Assembly (NCBI GenBank): GCA_013151645.1
Contig: JAADHU010000077.1
Coordinates: 1 to 48,445 of the forward strand
Source of the DNA: Gammaproteobacteria bacterium
GTDB taxonomy: Bacteria; Pseudomonadota; Gammaproteobacteria; Steroidobacterales; Woeseiaceae
DNA length: 48,445 bases
Reading direction: 5' to 3'
Part shown: one piece after another, positions 8,153 to 16,885 of the stretch
How positions within the stretch are numbered: the first letter of the stretch is position 1
Layout: each line of letters starts with the position of its first letter
Translations under genes and position numbers: made by a program
Notes under the pieces: model-generated
What the model was told of the DNA's origin: nothing
The model's database searches: none
The model's input: only the letters and a program-made list of their open reading frames with translations

Positions 8153-9275
8153 CTACGAGTTCCCGCCGTCCACGAGCGTTTTTATCAAATCATTAACTAC
8201 GCCTGCGGCTTCCAGTTGTGGCATGTGGCCAACGTCGTCCAGGACATGCATCACCACATTCTCCGGCATACTCCGCTCTTCCGGTCTCGTCGCAACCCGG
8301 TCTTCCTTTCCCCATATTATCTGCAGCGGCATGGAGAGTTTTCCAAGCACTGCTTCCGGCGTCAGGTCTTCAACCGAAAAAATCGATGCGTCGGCAATCT
8401 TGCGCCAGCACACCTCGACTCCATCGAGGCGCTTCGCCTTCAACACGTCGTTGATCATGTCGCGATTGACTAATTCGGGATCCGCGAACAGTTGCTTCAA
8501 GATCGGTTTGAGGTCTTTGCGCCGATTCGCCCCGATAAAGCCGTCGATGTATGAGCGACTTACCGGTGTTCCTGCGCCCGCGCTGCCAATCAACGTGACC
8601 GAATTGACGCGATCACCCGCCTCGGCTGCCAGCTGCACAGTAACAGCTCCACCGAGCGAATGGCCGACGAAATGTGCCTCGTCAACGCCGACTGCGTCGA
8701 GCAGGACTAACACCGCAGCAGCGAGTTCTTCCAGAGAGCCTGTCTCCAGTTCCTTGACCGAACCACCGTGGGCAAGCAGATCCAACGCCAATACCCGGTA
8801 GTGTTCGGCCAGGGCCGGCTGGTTAAACATCCAGCCATTCAGGTCACCGCCCATGCCGTCGATGGTCTTTTCGCCGGAGCCCAGTTCGAGGTAACGCATT
8901 TTTCGCCCCCCGACTTCGATGTCAACAGGCTCGGCAGACCTTTCTGTGCCCTCTTCGGCGGCGACTGACTTGAAATGCTCCTGATACTCTGCGACAAAAA
9001 CATCCACTGAGTCGTCCGCGATTTCAGCGCGCTCTGCCATTACACCCAGCAATCCGCCCACTACTATAGTATCGCCTTCCTCGGCGACACGGCGCACCAG
9101 GATGCCAGCAGTGTCCGCCTCGACCGCGTTGACGATCTTCTCTGTTTCGACCTCGACGATCCTCACCAACAGAAATCGACTCGCCCTGGCTTTTGAGCCA
9201 GGCAACAATCTTGCCCTCGCTCATCGCCATGCCCCATTTCGGCATTGTCAACGGTGCCAATGTGTCGCTGCTCAT
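8153..9275 (-). pseudogene. Dihydrolipoyl acyltransferase E2 (AcoC-like: lipoyl domain + alpha/beta hydrolase), frameshifted
   Basis: The ATG at 9275 overlaps the E1beta stop (ATGA) and starts a lipoyl domain (MPKWGMAMSEGKIVAWLK). After codon 38 the frame runs into non-lipoyl sequence. The continuation VEVETEKIVNAVEA, with the lipoylated Lys, and the rest of the protein lie in another frame beginning at 9160. Between GAG (9164-9162) and ATC (9160) there is one base, so the gene has lost two bases or gained one; restoring GAG GAG ATC gives a normal lipoyl sequence and a protein of about 374 residues, usual for AcoC. The C-terminal hydrolase domain keeps GHSLGGA, KEDR and a catalytic-type His (VGHMP). 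Its strand and oxyanion HG before GGDLNGW are missing (SGEKTIDGMGGD). This is the only E2 in the window; no E3 is present. Confidence 0.85.
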
Positions 9276-10285
9276 CCCTGGTAGCCAACGACCTGCTGCA
9301 CCGCCGCGCTAACTTTGGCGGGGTCAGGCATATAGAGTTGCTCAAGATTGGGCGCAAAGGGGATGGGCGTGTGCGGCGCAGTCACCATTCGAATCGGCGC
9401 TTTAAGAAACGCGAATCCCTCCTGTGCGACCATCGCGGAAACGTCCGTCGCGAAATTACAGCGAGGCGTTGTTTCATCAACAATAACCAAACGACCTGTT
9501 TCCTCTACGCTCTCCAGGATCGTTTCCGTGTCCAGCGGGGAGGTCGTGCGCGGATCGATAATCTCGCACTCAATACCCTTTCTTGCCAACGCTGCGCTTG
9601 CTTCGGTTGCGACATGCACCATGCGGCCGACAGCAACTATCGTTACGTCGCCTCCCTCTCGAAGAATGTTCGCTTCACCGAAGGGAATTTCGTAGGACTC
9701 GTCGGGTACGTCCTCCTCCATGTCGTAGAGTAGTTTCGTTTCAAGAAAGATCACAGGATCGTCGTCACGAATTGCCGTCGTTAACAAGCCCTTCGCTTCG
9801 TAGGGTGACGTCGGTACTACGACTTTTAGACCCGGGAAAAATGAAAAAACAGGATGAAGGCTCTGCGAATGCTGCGCCGCCGTCGATATACCGGCGCCGG
9901 TATTGGCACGGATCGTCATTGGCACGCTGTTCTGCCCGCCGTACATGTAATGGCACTTTGCAGCCTGGTTGCATACCTGGTCGAAGCAAACAGAGACGAA
10001 GTCGTTAAACATCAGATCAACAACCGGCCGCAGGCCATTCATTGCTGCGCCGACCGCGGCGCCCATGAACGCCGCCTCGCTAATCGGCGTGTCCAGAACC
10101 CGGTCGGGACCGAATTCGCTAATCAGCCCCTTGGTAACGCCAAGGGGACCGCCCCACGCATCCCCGTCGCCTTCACAACCGGTACCTCCGGCAATGTCCT
10201 CGCCAATGAGAATAACCCGCACATCTCGCTGCATCTCCTGCACCAGCGTGTCGTTGATAGCCTGTCTAAAGGTCTTTAGCGGCAT
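9272..10285 (-). CDS. 2-oxoacid/acetoin dehydrogenase E1 component, beta subunit (copy 1)
   Basis: A 337-residue transketolase-fold beta subunit of a thiamine-diphosphate E1. It has the conserved segments ILIGEDIAGG, RVLDTPISEAAFMGAAVG (with the Glu that contacts the thiazolium ring), AAQHSQSLH and IDPRTTSPLD. The close match to AcoB-type sequences and the partner E2 with a hydrolase domain favour an acetoin-dehydrogenase-like complex over pyruvate or branched-chain dehydrogenase. It pairs with the E1alpha at 10381-11346, 95 bases upstream. Its stop overlaps the E2 start, implying coupled translation. GGAG lies upstream of ATG 10285. A near-identical-length paralogue lies at 13547-14560. Confidence 0.92.
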   Translation of the reverse strand: MPLKTFRQAINDTLVQEMQRDVRVILIGEDIAGGTGCEGDGDAWGGPLGVTKGLISEFGPDRVLDTPISEAAFMGAAVGAAMNGLRPVVDLMFNDFVSVCFDQVCNQAAKCHYMYGGQNSVPMTIRANTGAGISTAAQHSQSLHPVFSFFPGLKVVVPTSPYEAKGLLTTAIRDDDPVIFLETKLLYDMEEDVPDESYEIPFGEANILREGGDVTIVAVGRMVHVATEASAALARKGIECEIIDPRTTSPLDTETILESVEETGRLVIVDETTPRCNFATDVSAMVAQEGFAFLKAPIRMVTAPHTPIPFAPNLEQLYMPDPAKVSAAVQQVVGYQG

Positions 10286-10380
10286 TGTTACCGTTCTCCT
10301 CGGTCAAAAATCTTCGTTCTCTTCACCCGCATGGCTCGCTGTTCGGGTTTGCGTTACTGATCAACGGCACCGCGCGCAAC

Positions 10381-11346
10381 TCAATAGGGTGACGCATATA
10401 CGTTGTCGAACAAGCGGCTCTCCGCAGGCAGTGCCGCTTCTTTTACTTCTTCATAGATATCGGCAATCAATGTCGTTACCTCCTCGTCGATAACAGCCAG
10501 TTCTTCTTTCGTCAACCAGTCCTCGGCAATTACCCGGTCCGTAAAAATTGTCAGGCAGTCACGTTCGCTACGCAGGTAATCCACCTCACCATCTCCGCGG
10601 TAAGTCTGTGCGTCGCCTTCGAAATGTCCGTAGAAACGTTTTTGTCGAAGTTCCAAAACCGCAGGTCGCGATTCCTTCCTGGCCCGATCAATTAGCTCTG
10701 CGGCAGCCTCGCTAACCGCAAAAAAATCGTGCCCCTCAACGGCCACGCCGGGCATATCGAACGCCGCTGCACGACCCCACAATTCGCCGCCAGCGATGGC
10801 CCAGTCCGACCCCGTCGCTTCTGCATAGCCGTTATTCTCGAAAACGAAAACGACCGGCAACTTCCAGACGGAGGCGAGATTCATCGCTTCGAGAACGACT
10901 CCCTGATTGGCCGCCCCCTCACCGATCAGCGGTACAGCTACCGCACCATCGCTACGGGTTTTGGCCGCTAGCGCAACGCCACACGCAATCGCAGCACCGC
11001 TGCCGACACCGCTGTTGGCGCCGATGTACCTGACCGAGCTATCGTGGACATGACAGGAGCCTGCATTGCCGCCGCACAATCCTTCGGCCCGACCGAATAT
11101 TTCGAACAGCAGTCTTCTGGCATCGACCCCTTTTGCCAGGGCATGTCCGTGCCCCCGGTGAGTACCGAGCAGAGTGTCATTGCCTTCAAGTTGCGAACAA
11201 ACGCCTACAGCACACGCTTCCTGCCCCACATACAAGTGCACGAATCCTGGCACTCCGCCAGTCGCAAATTCGACATGCATCCGCTCCTCGAAATCACGGA
11301 TGGTGCGCATTTTGCGATACGCTGTTAGTAGTTTCGACTTCTCCAT
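10381..11346 (-). CDS. 2-oxoacid/acetoin dehydrogenase E1 component, alpha subunit (copy 1)
   Basis: A 321-residue thiamine-diphosphate E1alpha of AcoA type. Visible motifs are GTHRGHGHALAKG, GGNAGSCHVHD and the cofactor-binding GEGAANQG...FVFENN motif. The motif's usual GDG is GEG here, a conservative change. The chain is intact, unlike its paralogue at 14573-15558, so it may be the only functional alpha subunit in the window. It should cleave an alpha-hydroxyketone or decarboxylate a 2-oxoacid, passing the acyl group to lipoyl-E2. An AAGGAAA ribosome site precedes ATG 11346. It starts 31 bases after the VOC gene. Confidence 0.92.
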   Translation of the reverse strand: MEKSKLLTAYRKMRTIRDFEERMHVEFATGGVPGFVHLYVGQEACAVGVCSQLEGNDTLLGTHRGHGHALAKGVDARRLLFEIFGRAEGLCGGNAGSCHVHDSSVRYIGANSGVGSGAAIACGVALAAKTRSDGAVAVPLIGEGAANQGVVLEAMNLASVWKLPVVFVFENNGYAEATGSDWAIAGGELWGRAAAFDMPGVAVEGHDFFAVSEAAAELIDRARKESRPAVLELRQKRFYGHFEGDAQTYRGDGEVDYLRSERDCLTIFTDRVIAEDWLTKEELAVIDEEVTTLIADIYEEVKEAALPAESRLFDNVYASPY

Positions 11347-11377
11347 CAGGTTTCCTTAGGTATTCCCGAAACGACAT

Positions 11378-11905
11378 CTATTCGGGCCGGCGAACAGGAT
11401 CGGAACCGTCCCAATCCGTTGCCGCAGCTTCAAGATTTCCGAACAACTCCCTCACGACGGGCGTCAGCTTGATAAGCTCAATCATGCCGCCAAGATCTTC
11501 TTGCGTATCCATGTACGCATACCGGTCACCTACCGCCACTTTGCCGGTGAACACTTCGTCATAGCCCCTGGATTGGTAACGTGCTACTTCCTCGTCAAAT
11601 TGCTCCGTGCCGATACCCCAATGGTGAAACCCGCCACAGCCCGTTCGATCCAGCAGTTCCCGATAGACAGACGGGCCATCGTCGTTTTGCCTGATGAGTT
11701 CCACGCACATGCTGCCGGAGTACCCCAATGCGATCGTGATATCGATATCCGTAGGTTGACCGCGATATCGTGGATCGACTATTTCAAGGCCTTCCATTAC
11801 AAAAAACGGGCCGATTCCCATGCTTTTGGTCCAATGCTCCAGCGCACGATCGAGATCATCCACCACGTACGCAATTTGCATGATTTGATTATCGGGTTGA
11901 CTCAT
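11378..11905 (-). CDS. VOC-family (glyoxalase-like) protein, second copy
   Basis: A 175-residue vicinal-oxygen-chelate protein with the start QIMQIAYVVDDLDRALEHW, a central CVELIRQ strand, a GGFHHWGIG strand and a late MIELI strand. It resembles the glyoxalase_4-type subgroup, which has epimerase- and lactoylglutathione-lyase-like members, and it differs clearly from the VOC gene at 3016-3558, so the two probably act on different intermediates. An ideal GGAGG lies upstream of ATG 11905. It sits between the two SDRs and E1alpha copy 1. The catalytic role is unknown. Confidence 0.85.
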   Translation of the reverse strand: MSQPDNQIMQIAYVVDDLDRALEHWTKSMGIGPFFVMEGLEIVDPRYRGQPTDIDITIALGYSGSMCVELIRQNDDGPSVYRELLDRTGCGGFHHWGIGTEQFDEEVARYQSRGYDEVFTGKVAVGDRYAYMDTQEDLGGMIELIKLTPVVRELFGNLEAAATDWDGSDPVRRPE

Positions 11906-11917
11906 ATTTTCCTCCGC

Positions 11918-12700
11918 TTACCTGGCTGACAACATGCCGCCATCAACGAGCATCTGGGTTCCGGTAACGTGCCTGGACTCATCCGACGCAAGAAACAAGA
12001 CCATGTTAGCGACGTCTTGAGCTTCGCCGAATTCTCCCATCGGGATTTGCTTGAGAAATTCCGCCTGCATGAATTCCGTACTCTGACCCTGGGCGGTCGC
12101 GACGTCCGCGAACAATCCTTCGAGCATCGGCGTCATGATCTGGCCCGGATGCACGGAATTGCAACGGATGCGATCCCCTCGACCGGCACAGTGTGCGGCA
12201 ACTGACATTGTAAGCTGGCGCACTGCGGCCTTGCTCGCGCCGTACGACGTCAGGAAGGGCGTCGCAACCAGCGCCGCGATCGACGACATGTTGATGATCG
12301 AGCCACCGCCGTTTTTCCGCATGGCAGGAATCGCATACTTACAGCCGAGAAATACGCCACCCGCGTTGACTGCAAACACGTGGCTGAAGTCCTCAAGCGT
12401 CGTGGTCTCGGGGTCGTTGGCCGCGCTGCTTTCGCCTATCCCGGCATTGTTTACCAGGACATCGAGACCACCGAACTCATCCGTCGTTGTATCAATAACA
12501 TGTCGCCACGCCTGTTCGTCGGCGACGTCCTGCAACAGAAATTTCGCGCCTATTTCATCCGCCGCGCGTTCTCCGGCATGTTCGTTGATATCGGTGATCG
12601 TGACACTGGCCCCTTCGAGCACCAGCATCGCGGCGCATGCTTTACCCAGCCCCGAGGCGCCGCCGGTCACTATCGCTATCTTGTCTGCCACTCTGTCCAT
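11918..12700 (-). CDS. Short-chain dehydrogenase/reductase (SDR), copy A
   Basis: A 260-residue classical SDR. It has the cofactor motif TGGASGLG at the N-terminus, NNAGIG, an active-site Ser in NMSSIAAL and the catalytic YGASK. An acidic Asp at the end of strand 2 (TITDIN) favours NAD(H). It shares unusual segments with the neighbouring SDR (CAGRG followed by IRCNS and HP, then LFLASDES), so the two are tandem duplicates that have diverged. Likely role: oxidation of a secondary alcohol to a ketone in the operon's pathway. AAGGA precedes ATG 12700, and only 14 bases separate it from SDR copy B. Confidence 0.92.
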   Translation of the reverse strand: MDRVADKIAIVTGGASGLGKACAAMLVLEGASVTITDINEHAGERAADEIGAKFLLQDVADEQAWRHVIDTTTDEFGGLDVLVNNAGIGESSAANDPETTTLEDFSHVFAVNAGGVFLGCKYAIPAMRKNGGGSIINMSSIAALVATPFLTSYGASKAAVRQLTMSVAAHCAGRGDRIRCNSVHPGQIMTPMLEGLFADVATAQGQSTEFMQAEFLKQIPMGEFGEAQDVANMVLFLASDESRHVTGTQMLVDGGMLSAR

Positions 12701-12714
12701 GGATCGGTTCCTTG

Positions 12715-13500
12715 TTATTTCACGGTATGCCGCGACGGCAGACCGGCCGTTGTCCCACCGTCCACAACCATTGCCGAACCCGTCATCATCGCAGACTCAT
12801 CTGAGGCCAGAAAAAGAATGGCGTTAGCGATATCACGCGCCTTCGCAAGCCGTCCCAATGGAACGCTCTCTGCCATTCCGGCTCGCATCGCGTCGCGGCC
12901 ACCGAACAGTTCGGCAATCGGATCGAGCATCTCGGTATCGACATACGTCGGGTGCATGGAATTACAGCGAATATTCAGACCACGACCGGCGCACGATAAC
13001 GCCACCGACTTCGTCAACATTGTCACCCCACCTTTGCTCGCGCTGTAAGCCGCAATATCTTCACCACCAACCAGCCCGGCGATCGATGACAAGTTGATAA
13101 TGGAGCCGCCGCCGGTCTTCTTCATCGCCCGGACAGCATGTTTGCAGCCCAGAAAAACGCCGGTCAGGTTGACGTTCATCAACCCGTTCCAGTCGGCGAG
13201 ACTGGTGTCCTCGAAGGCTCCGCTAAAACCGATCCCGGCAGAATTGACCAGTATGTCGAGCCCACCGAACGCATCCATCGCGGTTGCGACAGCCTCCTCC
13301 CACTTTTTTTCGTTGGTTACATCGAGGTATTGAAAAAGTGCGTTTTCGCCGATCGATGTCACGGTATCTTCGCCGCCAGACTCATTCACGTCCGCAACCA
13401 GAAGACTCGCGCCCTCGGCGGCAAACAATTTGCACGTTTCGCGCCCGATTCCTGATGCACCTCCCGTTACGAGGGCCACTTTGTTATCCAGTCTGCTCAT
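12715..13500 (-). CDS. Short-chain dehydrogenase/reductase (SDR), copy B
   Basis: A 261-residue classical SDR with TGGASGIG, NSAGIG, active-site Ser in NLSSIAGL and YSASK. I placed the start at ATG 13500 (MSRLDNKVALVTGG), the normal distance before the cofactor motif; the open frame continues upstream into the E1beta gene without reason. LVADVN at the end of strand 2 again suggests NAD(H). It is a tandem paralogue of the SDR at 11918-12700 and may catalyse a consecutive or stereochemically different oxidation. Confidence 0.92.
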   Translation of the reverse strand: MSRLDNKVALVTGGASGIGRETCKLFAAEGASLLVADVNESGGEDTVTSIGENALFQYLDVTNEKKWEEAVATAMDAFGGLDILVNSAGIGFSGAFEDTSLADWNGLMNVNLTGVFLGCKHAVRAMKKTGGGSIINLSSIAGLVGGEDIAAYSASKGGVTMLTKSVALSCAGRGLNIRCNSMHPTYVDTEMLDPIAELFGGRDAMRAGMAESVPLGRLAKARDIANAILFLASDESAMMTGSAMVVDGGTTAGLPSRHTVK

Positions 13501-13546
13501 GTCAGTTACTCTTTGGCCTTCTCGTTGATCCCGCCGCGCAAGTGCA

Positions 13547-14560
13547 TCAGCGCCCGGCGGCCAAAGTGGCCTGGACCGCTTCGACGATGTCGTCGTCGTT
13601 CGGAATATAAGCATCCTCGAGGACCGGGGAGAACGGTACTGGTGTGTGCGGTGGCGTAACCTTTTTTATCGGCGCTTTCAGTGCGCCGAAAGCGTGCTCT
13701 GCGACTTCGGAGGCGATGTCGGACGCCAATCCGCAACGCGGGTATCCTTCGTCGACGACTACCAGTCGTCCCGTCTCTTCGACGCTATCTACAATCGTGT
13801 CCAGATCCAGTGGCGAAATCGTCCGCGGATCGATAACCGTACATTCAATGCCCTTTTCGGCGAGTGTAGCCGCTGCCTTGACCGCGAAATTCACCATGCG
13901 CGCTAACGCTACAATCGTCACGTCACCGCCGCTCCGCACGATGTTGGCTTCTCCAAAGGGGATTCGGTAACTTTCTTCCGGCACATCGCCAACTGTGTCG
14001 TACAGAACTTTGTGCTCGCAGAAAATAACCGGATCGTCGTCGCGGATCGCTTCAATCAACAGACCTTTCGCGTCGTACGCATTCGATGGCACGACAACTT
14101 TCAGTCCGGGTATGTGAGTGAAAATTGCATGCAGGCTTTGCGAGTGTTGCGCGGCGGCGCGGAACCCGGCACCGATGGTGGTTCGTACCACCAGCGGAGT
14201 CACCGCCTTGCCGCCGAACATGTAGCGAAACTTCGCCGCCTGGTTGAAAAGCAGATCGAAACAGACGCCCATGAAATCGATAAACATCAGCTCGGCAATC
14301 GGGCGCATGCCGGTCATTGCCGCACCTGCTGCCATACCCATGATGGCTGATTCGGTAATCGGTGTATCGATGACGCGCTCGCGACCGAACTCCCCAACCA
14401 ATCCCTGGCTAACGCCAAAAACGCCACCCATGGCGTCGTCCTCGCCGGTGCCGCCGAGCCCACCGGCAACATCTTCGCCGATAAGAATGACACGTTCATC
14501 GCGGCGCATCTCTGCGTGCATTGCCTGGTTCAGCGCCTCGCGCATGGAAACTGTAGTCAT
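13547..14560 (-). CDS. 2-oxoacid/acetoin dehydrogenase E1 component, beta subunit (copy 2)
   Basis: A 337-residue paralogue of the E1beta at 9272-10285, the same length and colinear (ILIGEDVAGG, RVIDTPITESAIMGMAAG, AAQHSQSLH, IDPRTISPLD). The Glu of the TITES-like motif is retained. Its partner alpha subunit at 14573-15558 is frameshifted, so this beta chain may be orphaned or may pair with E1alpha copy 1. Only 12 bases separate it from its alpha gene. Confidence 0.92.
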   Translation of the reverse strand: MTTVSMREALNQAMHAEMRRDERVILIGEDVAGGLGGTGEDDAMGGVFGVSQGLVGEFGRERVIDTPITESAIMGMAAGAAMTGMRPIAELMFIDFMGVCFDLLFNQAAKFRYMFGGKAVTPLVVRTTIGAGFRAAAQHSQSLHAIFTHIPGLKVVVPSNAYDAKGLLIEAIRDDDPVIFCEHKVLYDTVGDVPEESYRIPFGEANIVRSGGDVTIVALARMVNFAVKAAATLAEKGIECTVIDPRTISPLDLDTIVDSVEETGRLVVVDEGYPRCGLASDIASEVAEHAFGALKAPIKKVTPPHTPVPFSPVLEDAYIPNDDDIVEAVQATLAAGR

Positions 14561-14572
14561 CTCTGGGCGCCC

Positions 14573-15558
14573 TTAATGTTGGTAATTCGCGTAGACATCG
14601 GTGAGTAGCGCGTCAATCTTCGGTGCACAGGCCGCTTTGGCGGCCGCCACCGCCGCGTCGACCTCAGCGACAGCCTGACCGTCTACCTCTTCAAGCTCCG
14701 CTCCGGCCAGGAGTTCATCCGCCAGTACACGAGCACGAAAAATTTTCAGGCAATCGAATTCCTCTCGCAACCTGGAACTTTCTGAAGGACTTCGATAACG
14801 CTCGGGGTCACCGATGAAGTGACCGAAAAACCGTGTCGCTTTCGCTTCTATTGCACTGGGTCCCCTACCGTCTCTGGCACGCTCCAATGCTTCCGCCATT
14901 GCATCAAATACGGCAAAAAAGTCCGTGCCGTCGACGCAGCTACTCTACTTGGCATACCAAACGCGCCCGCGCGCGCCGCGATATCCTTGCTTCCGACGGC
15001 GAAGTCGTGGCCGGTACCTTCCCCGTAGCCGTTGTTCTCGAACACGAAAACCGCCGGTAACTCAAGCGCCACCGCCATGTTCAATGCCTCGAATGTTGTA
15101 CCTTGATTGGATGCGCCGTCGCCAATGAACGCAACTCCGACACCGCCGGTGCGCAGATTCCTGGCTGTCAGCGCCGCCCCGATCGCCAGCGGTGCGGCAC
15201 CGCCTACGATTGCGTTGGCACCGAGCATGCCTCGATCGAGGTCTGCGATGTGCATTGACCCGCCCTTGCCACCGCAGATCCCCTCTTGTTTGCCAAAGAT
15301 TTCCAACATCATAGTGCCGACATCACAGCCCTTCGCGATACAGTGGCCATGGCCGCGGTGCGTACTGCCTATCTTGTCGACATCGTTCAAGTGCGTACAA
15401 ACACCCACGGCTACCGCTTCCTGGCCAGCACACAGGTGGACGAAGCCCGGAATATTACCGTCGAGGAATTCCTCGTTCACTCGTTCCTCAAAGGCACGAA
15501 TAGTTTTCATCTGTCGGTAGGCTGTCAGGAGCGTTTTGGGATCGAGAGAGATATTCAT
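14573..15558 (-). pseudogene. 2-oxoacid/acetoin dehydrogenase E1 component, alpha subunit (copy 2), broken by a 5-bp tandem duplication
   Basis: From ATG 15558 the frame encodes a normal AcoA-type N-terminus (GSTHRGHGHCIAKG, GGKGGSMH, the TPP motif GDGASNQG...FVFENNGYG) up to AFGMPSR. It then switches to non-homologous residues and stops at 14848. The true continuation (VDGTDFFAVFDAMAEALERA ... TRFFGHFIGD) is in another frame and ends at 14573. The junction carries an exact tandem pair CTACT/CTACT at 14940-14949 (AGTAG twice on the coding strand). Removing one copy restores MPSSCVDGTDFF and a single 326-residue protein, close to the 321 of its paralogue. A slippage duplication is therefore the likely lesion. 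The truncated product would lack the C-terminal third. Confidence 0.9.
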
Positions 15559-15584
15559 TTAGCGTCCGCCGTCGTATGTCATCG

Positions 15585-16541
15585 CTAGCCCCTAAGCGCT
15601 TCGCGCACACGGTTGGCCACCATTTGTAATCCGTCCGCACCAATATCAAGCGCGCCGCTGAAAGACAGGAAACCGTGAATCGCCCCCTCGAAACAGTAGT
15701 ACTCTGCCTCCACTCCTGCGGCATTCAGGCGTTTGGCGTATTCGGCGCCCTCGTCGCGCAAGGGGTCGTAACCAGCAGTCAAAACAAACGCGGGCGGAAG
15801 ACCGGTCAGGTCGTCCATCAATGCCGGCGAGACGCGTGTGTCGTTGACTTCGTCTGGCGAATTCAGGTAGAGACTGTTGAACCAATCCATGTCTTTCTGG
15901 CCTAGGAAGTACTCACCAGTCCCCATCGACGCTCGAGACGGGTAGTTTGTATCAAGCTCCAACGTAAGCACCGGGTAGACCAGCGCCTGAAATGCGACGG
16001 GCGGTCCCCCTCGGTCCCTGGCAAGCTGGCAGATCGCTGCGCTCAGGCAACCGCCTGCGCTGTCTCCGGTTACAGCGATGTTTTTCGGGTCGGCACCGAG
16101 GGACGCGGCGTTTTCGTGCACCCAGCACAAAGCGTCATAACAGTCTTCTAATCCTGCGGGGAACTTGTGTTCGGGTGCGAGCCGGTAGTCCACGCTCATG
16201 ACGATGACTCTCGCATTGTGACAGTAGAAGCGTGCCATGTTTTCGTGCGTGTCCAGATCAGCAAGCGCGAATCCACCGCCATGAATCAATACCAGTACGG
16301 GGAGCAGGTCCGTTTCGTTCGGCGCAGTATCAGGCCAGTACAAACGCACCGGGATGTTTCCATCGGTTCCGGGAATCGCGCGTTGCTCGAACTTGCGAAC
16401 CTCCTGTCTTGGCGCATCCATCGTGGCGGTCATTTCCTTGAGCATGGCTCGTGCGTCCGGCACCGGTAACTCATACAAAGCCGGGCCACCCGCTTCAGCC
16501 GCCTGCTCCAGGAACGCTTTGGTTTGCGGATCAAGTGTCAT
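15585..16541 (-). CDS. Alpha/beta hydrolase, HSL-family esterase
   Basis: A 318-residue hormone-sensitive-lipase-type esterase. It has the oxyanion motif HGGGFALAD, the nucleophile GDSAGG, an acid in AGYDPLRDEG and a His in AIHGFLSF. No signal peptide, so it acts in the cytoplasm. It is the first gene of the minus-strand catabolic block, with GGAAGGGAAG upstream of ATG 16541, and it diverges from the LuxR-type regulator. It probably releases an alcohol and an acid from the imported ester, or hydrolyses a pathway lactone (inference). It is the third ester hydrolase in the first 17 kb. Confidence 0.93.
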   Translation of the reverse strand: MTLDPQTKAFLEQAAEAGGPALYELPVPDARAMLKEMTATMDAPRQEVRKFEQRAIPGTDGNIPVRLYWPDTAPNETDLLPVLVLIHGGGFALADLDTHENMARFYCHNARVIVMSVDYRLAPEHKFPAGLEDCYDALCWVHENAASLGADPKNIAVTGDSAGGCLSAAICQLARDRGGPPVAFQALVYPVLTLELDTNYPSRASMGTGEYFLGQKDMDWFNSLYLNSPDEVNDTRVSPALMDDLTGLPPAFVLTAGYDPLRDEGAEYAKRLNAAGVEAEYYCFEGAIHGFLSFSGALDIGADGLQMVANRVREALRG

Positions 16542-16885
16542 ATCTTCCCTTCCTGTTTTCGGGCCTAAATGCGATGTGGCGAATCAAGACCGCGCCGAGG
16601 GACATGGAGCCGATCCGTACTGCGCAAGTCCGGTGATACGCTCTGCGCTCTCAACAACTCAAACGTAGTAATCATCCTGCGCTCCTGCAAATGATCCGAA
16701 ATTCCAGATGTTTTTCGGCTAGCTAGGCTATAGTGAGAAGAACTTAGGCTCGTCGCGTCGGACTTTCAATGACGCAAATGGCTCAAATTTCCAGGTGATC
16801 GAGGCGGGGCGATCTTCTCGCCTCCAGTTTCGCGTCGGTCGTGAAACTTTCGCCCCAAGAGGTGACGAACAATGGCGACGACCGC
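16542..16885. promoter_or_regulatory. Divergent control region of the catabolic block and the luxR-type gene
   Basis: On the minus strand a sigma70-like promoter can be read for the catabolic block: -35 TTGAAA at 16769-16764, a 17-bp spacer, and -10 TAAGTT at 16746-16741. A CTAGCTAG palindrome (16719-16726) lies just downstream of that -10. An imperfect direct repeat of the form AAATTCCAG-A/G-TG occurs at about 16698-16710 and 16784-16797, flanking the promoter. The palindrome and the repeats are candidate binding sites for the adjacent LuxR-type protein. On the plus strand TATAGT at 16729-16734 could serve the regulator, but I see no good -35 for it. Confidence 0.4.

Noticed and set aside
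13501-13614. Longer start for SDR copy B at 13614
   Set aside because: The extension overlaps the E1beta gene and is not SDR-like; ATG 13500 is at the normal distance from TGGASGIG.
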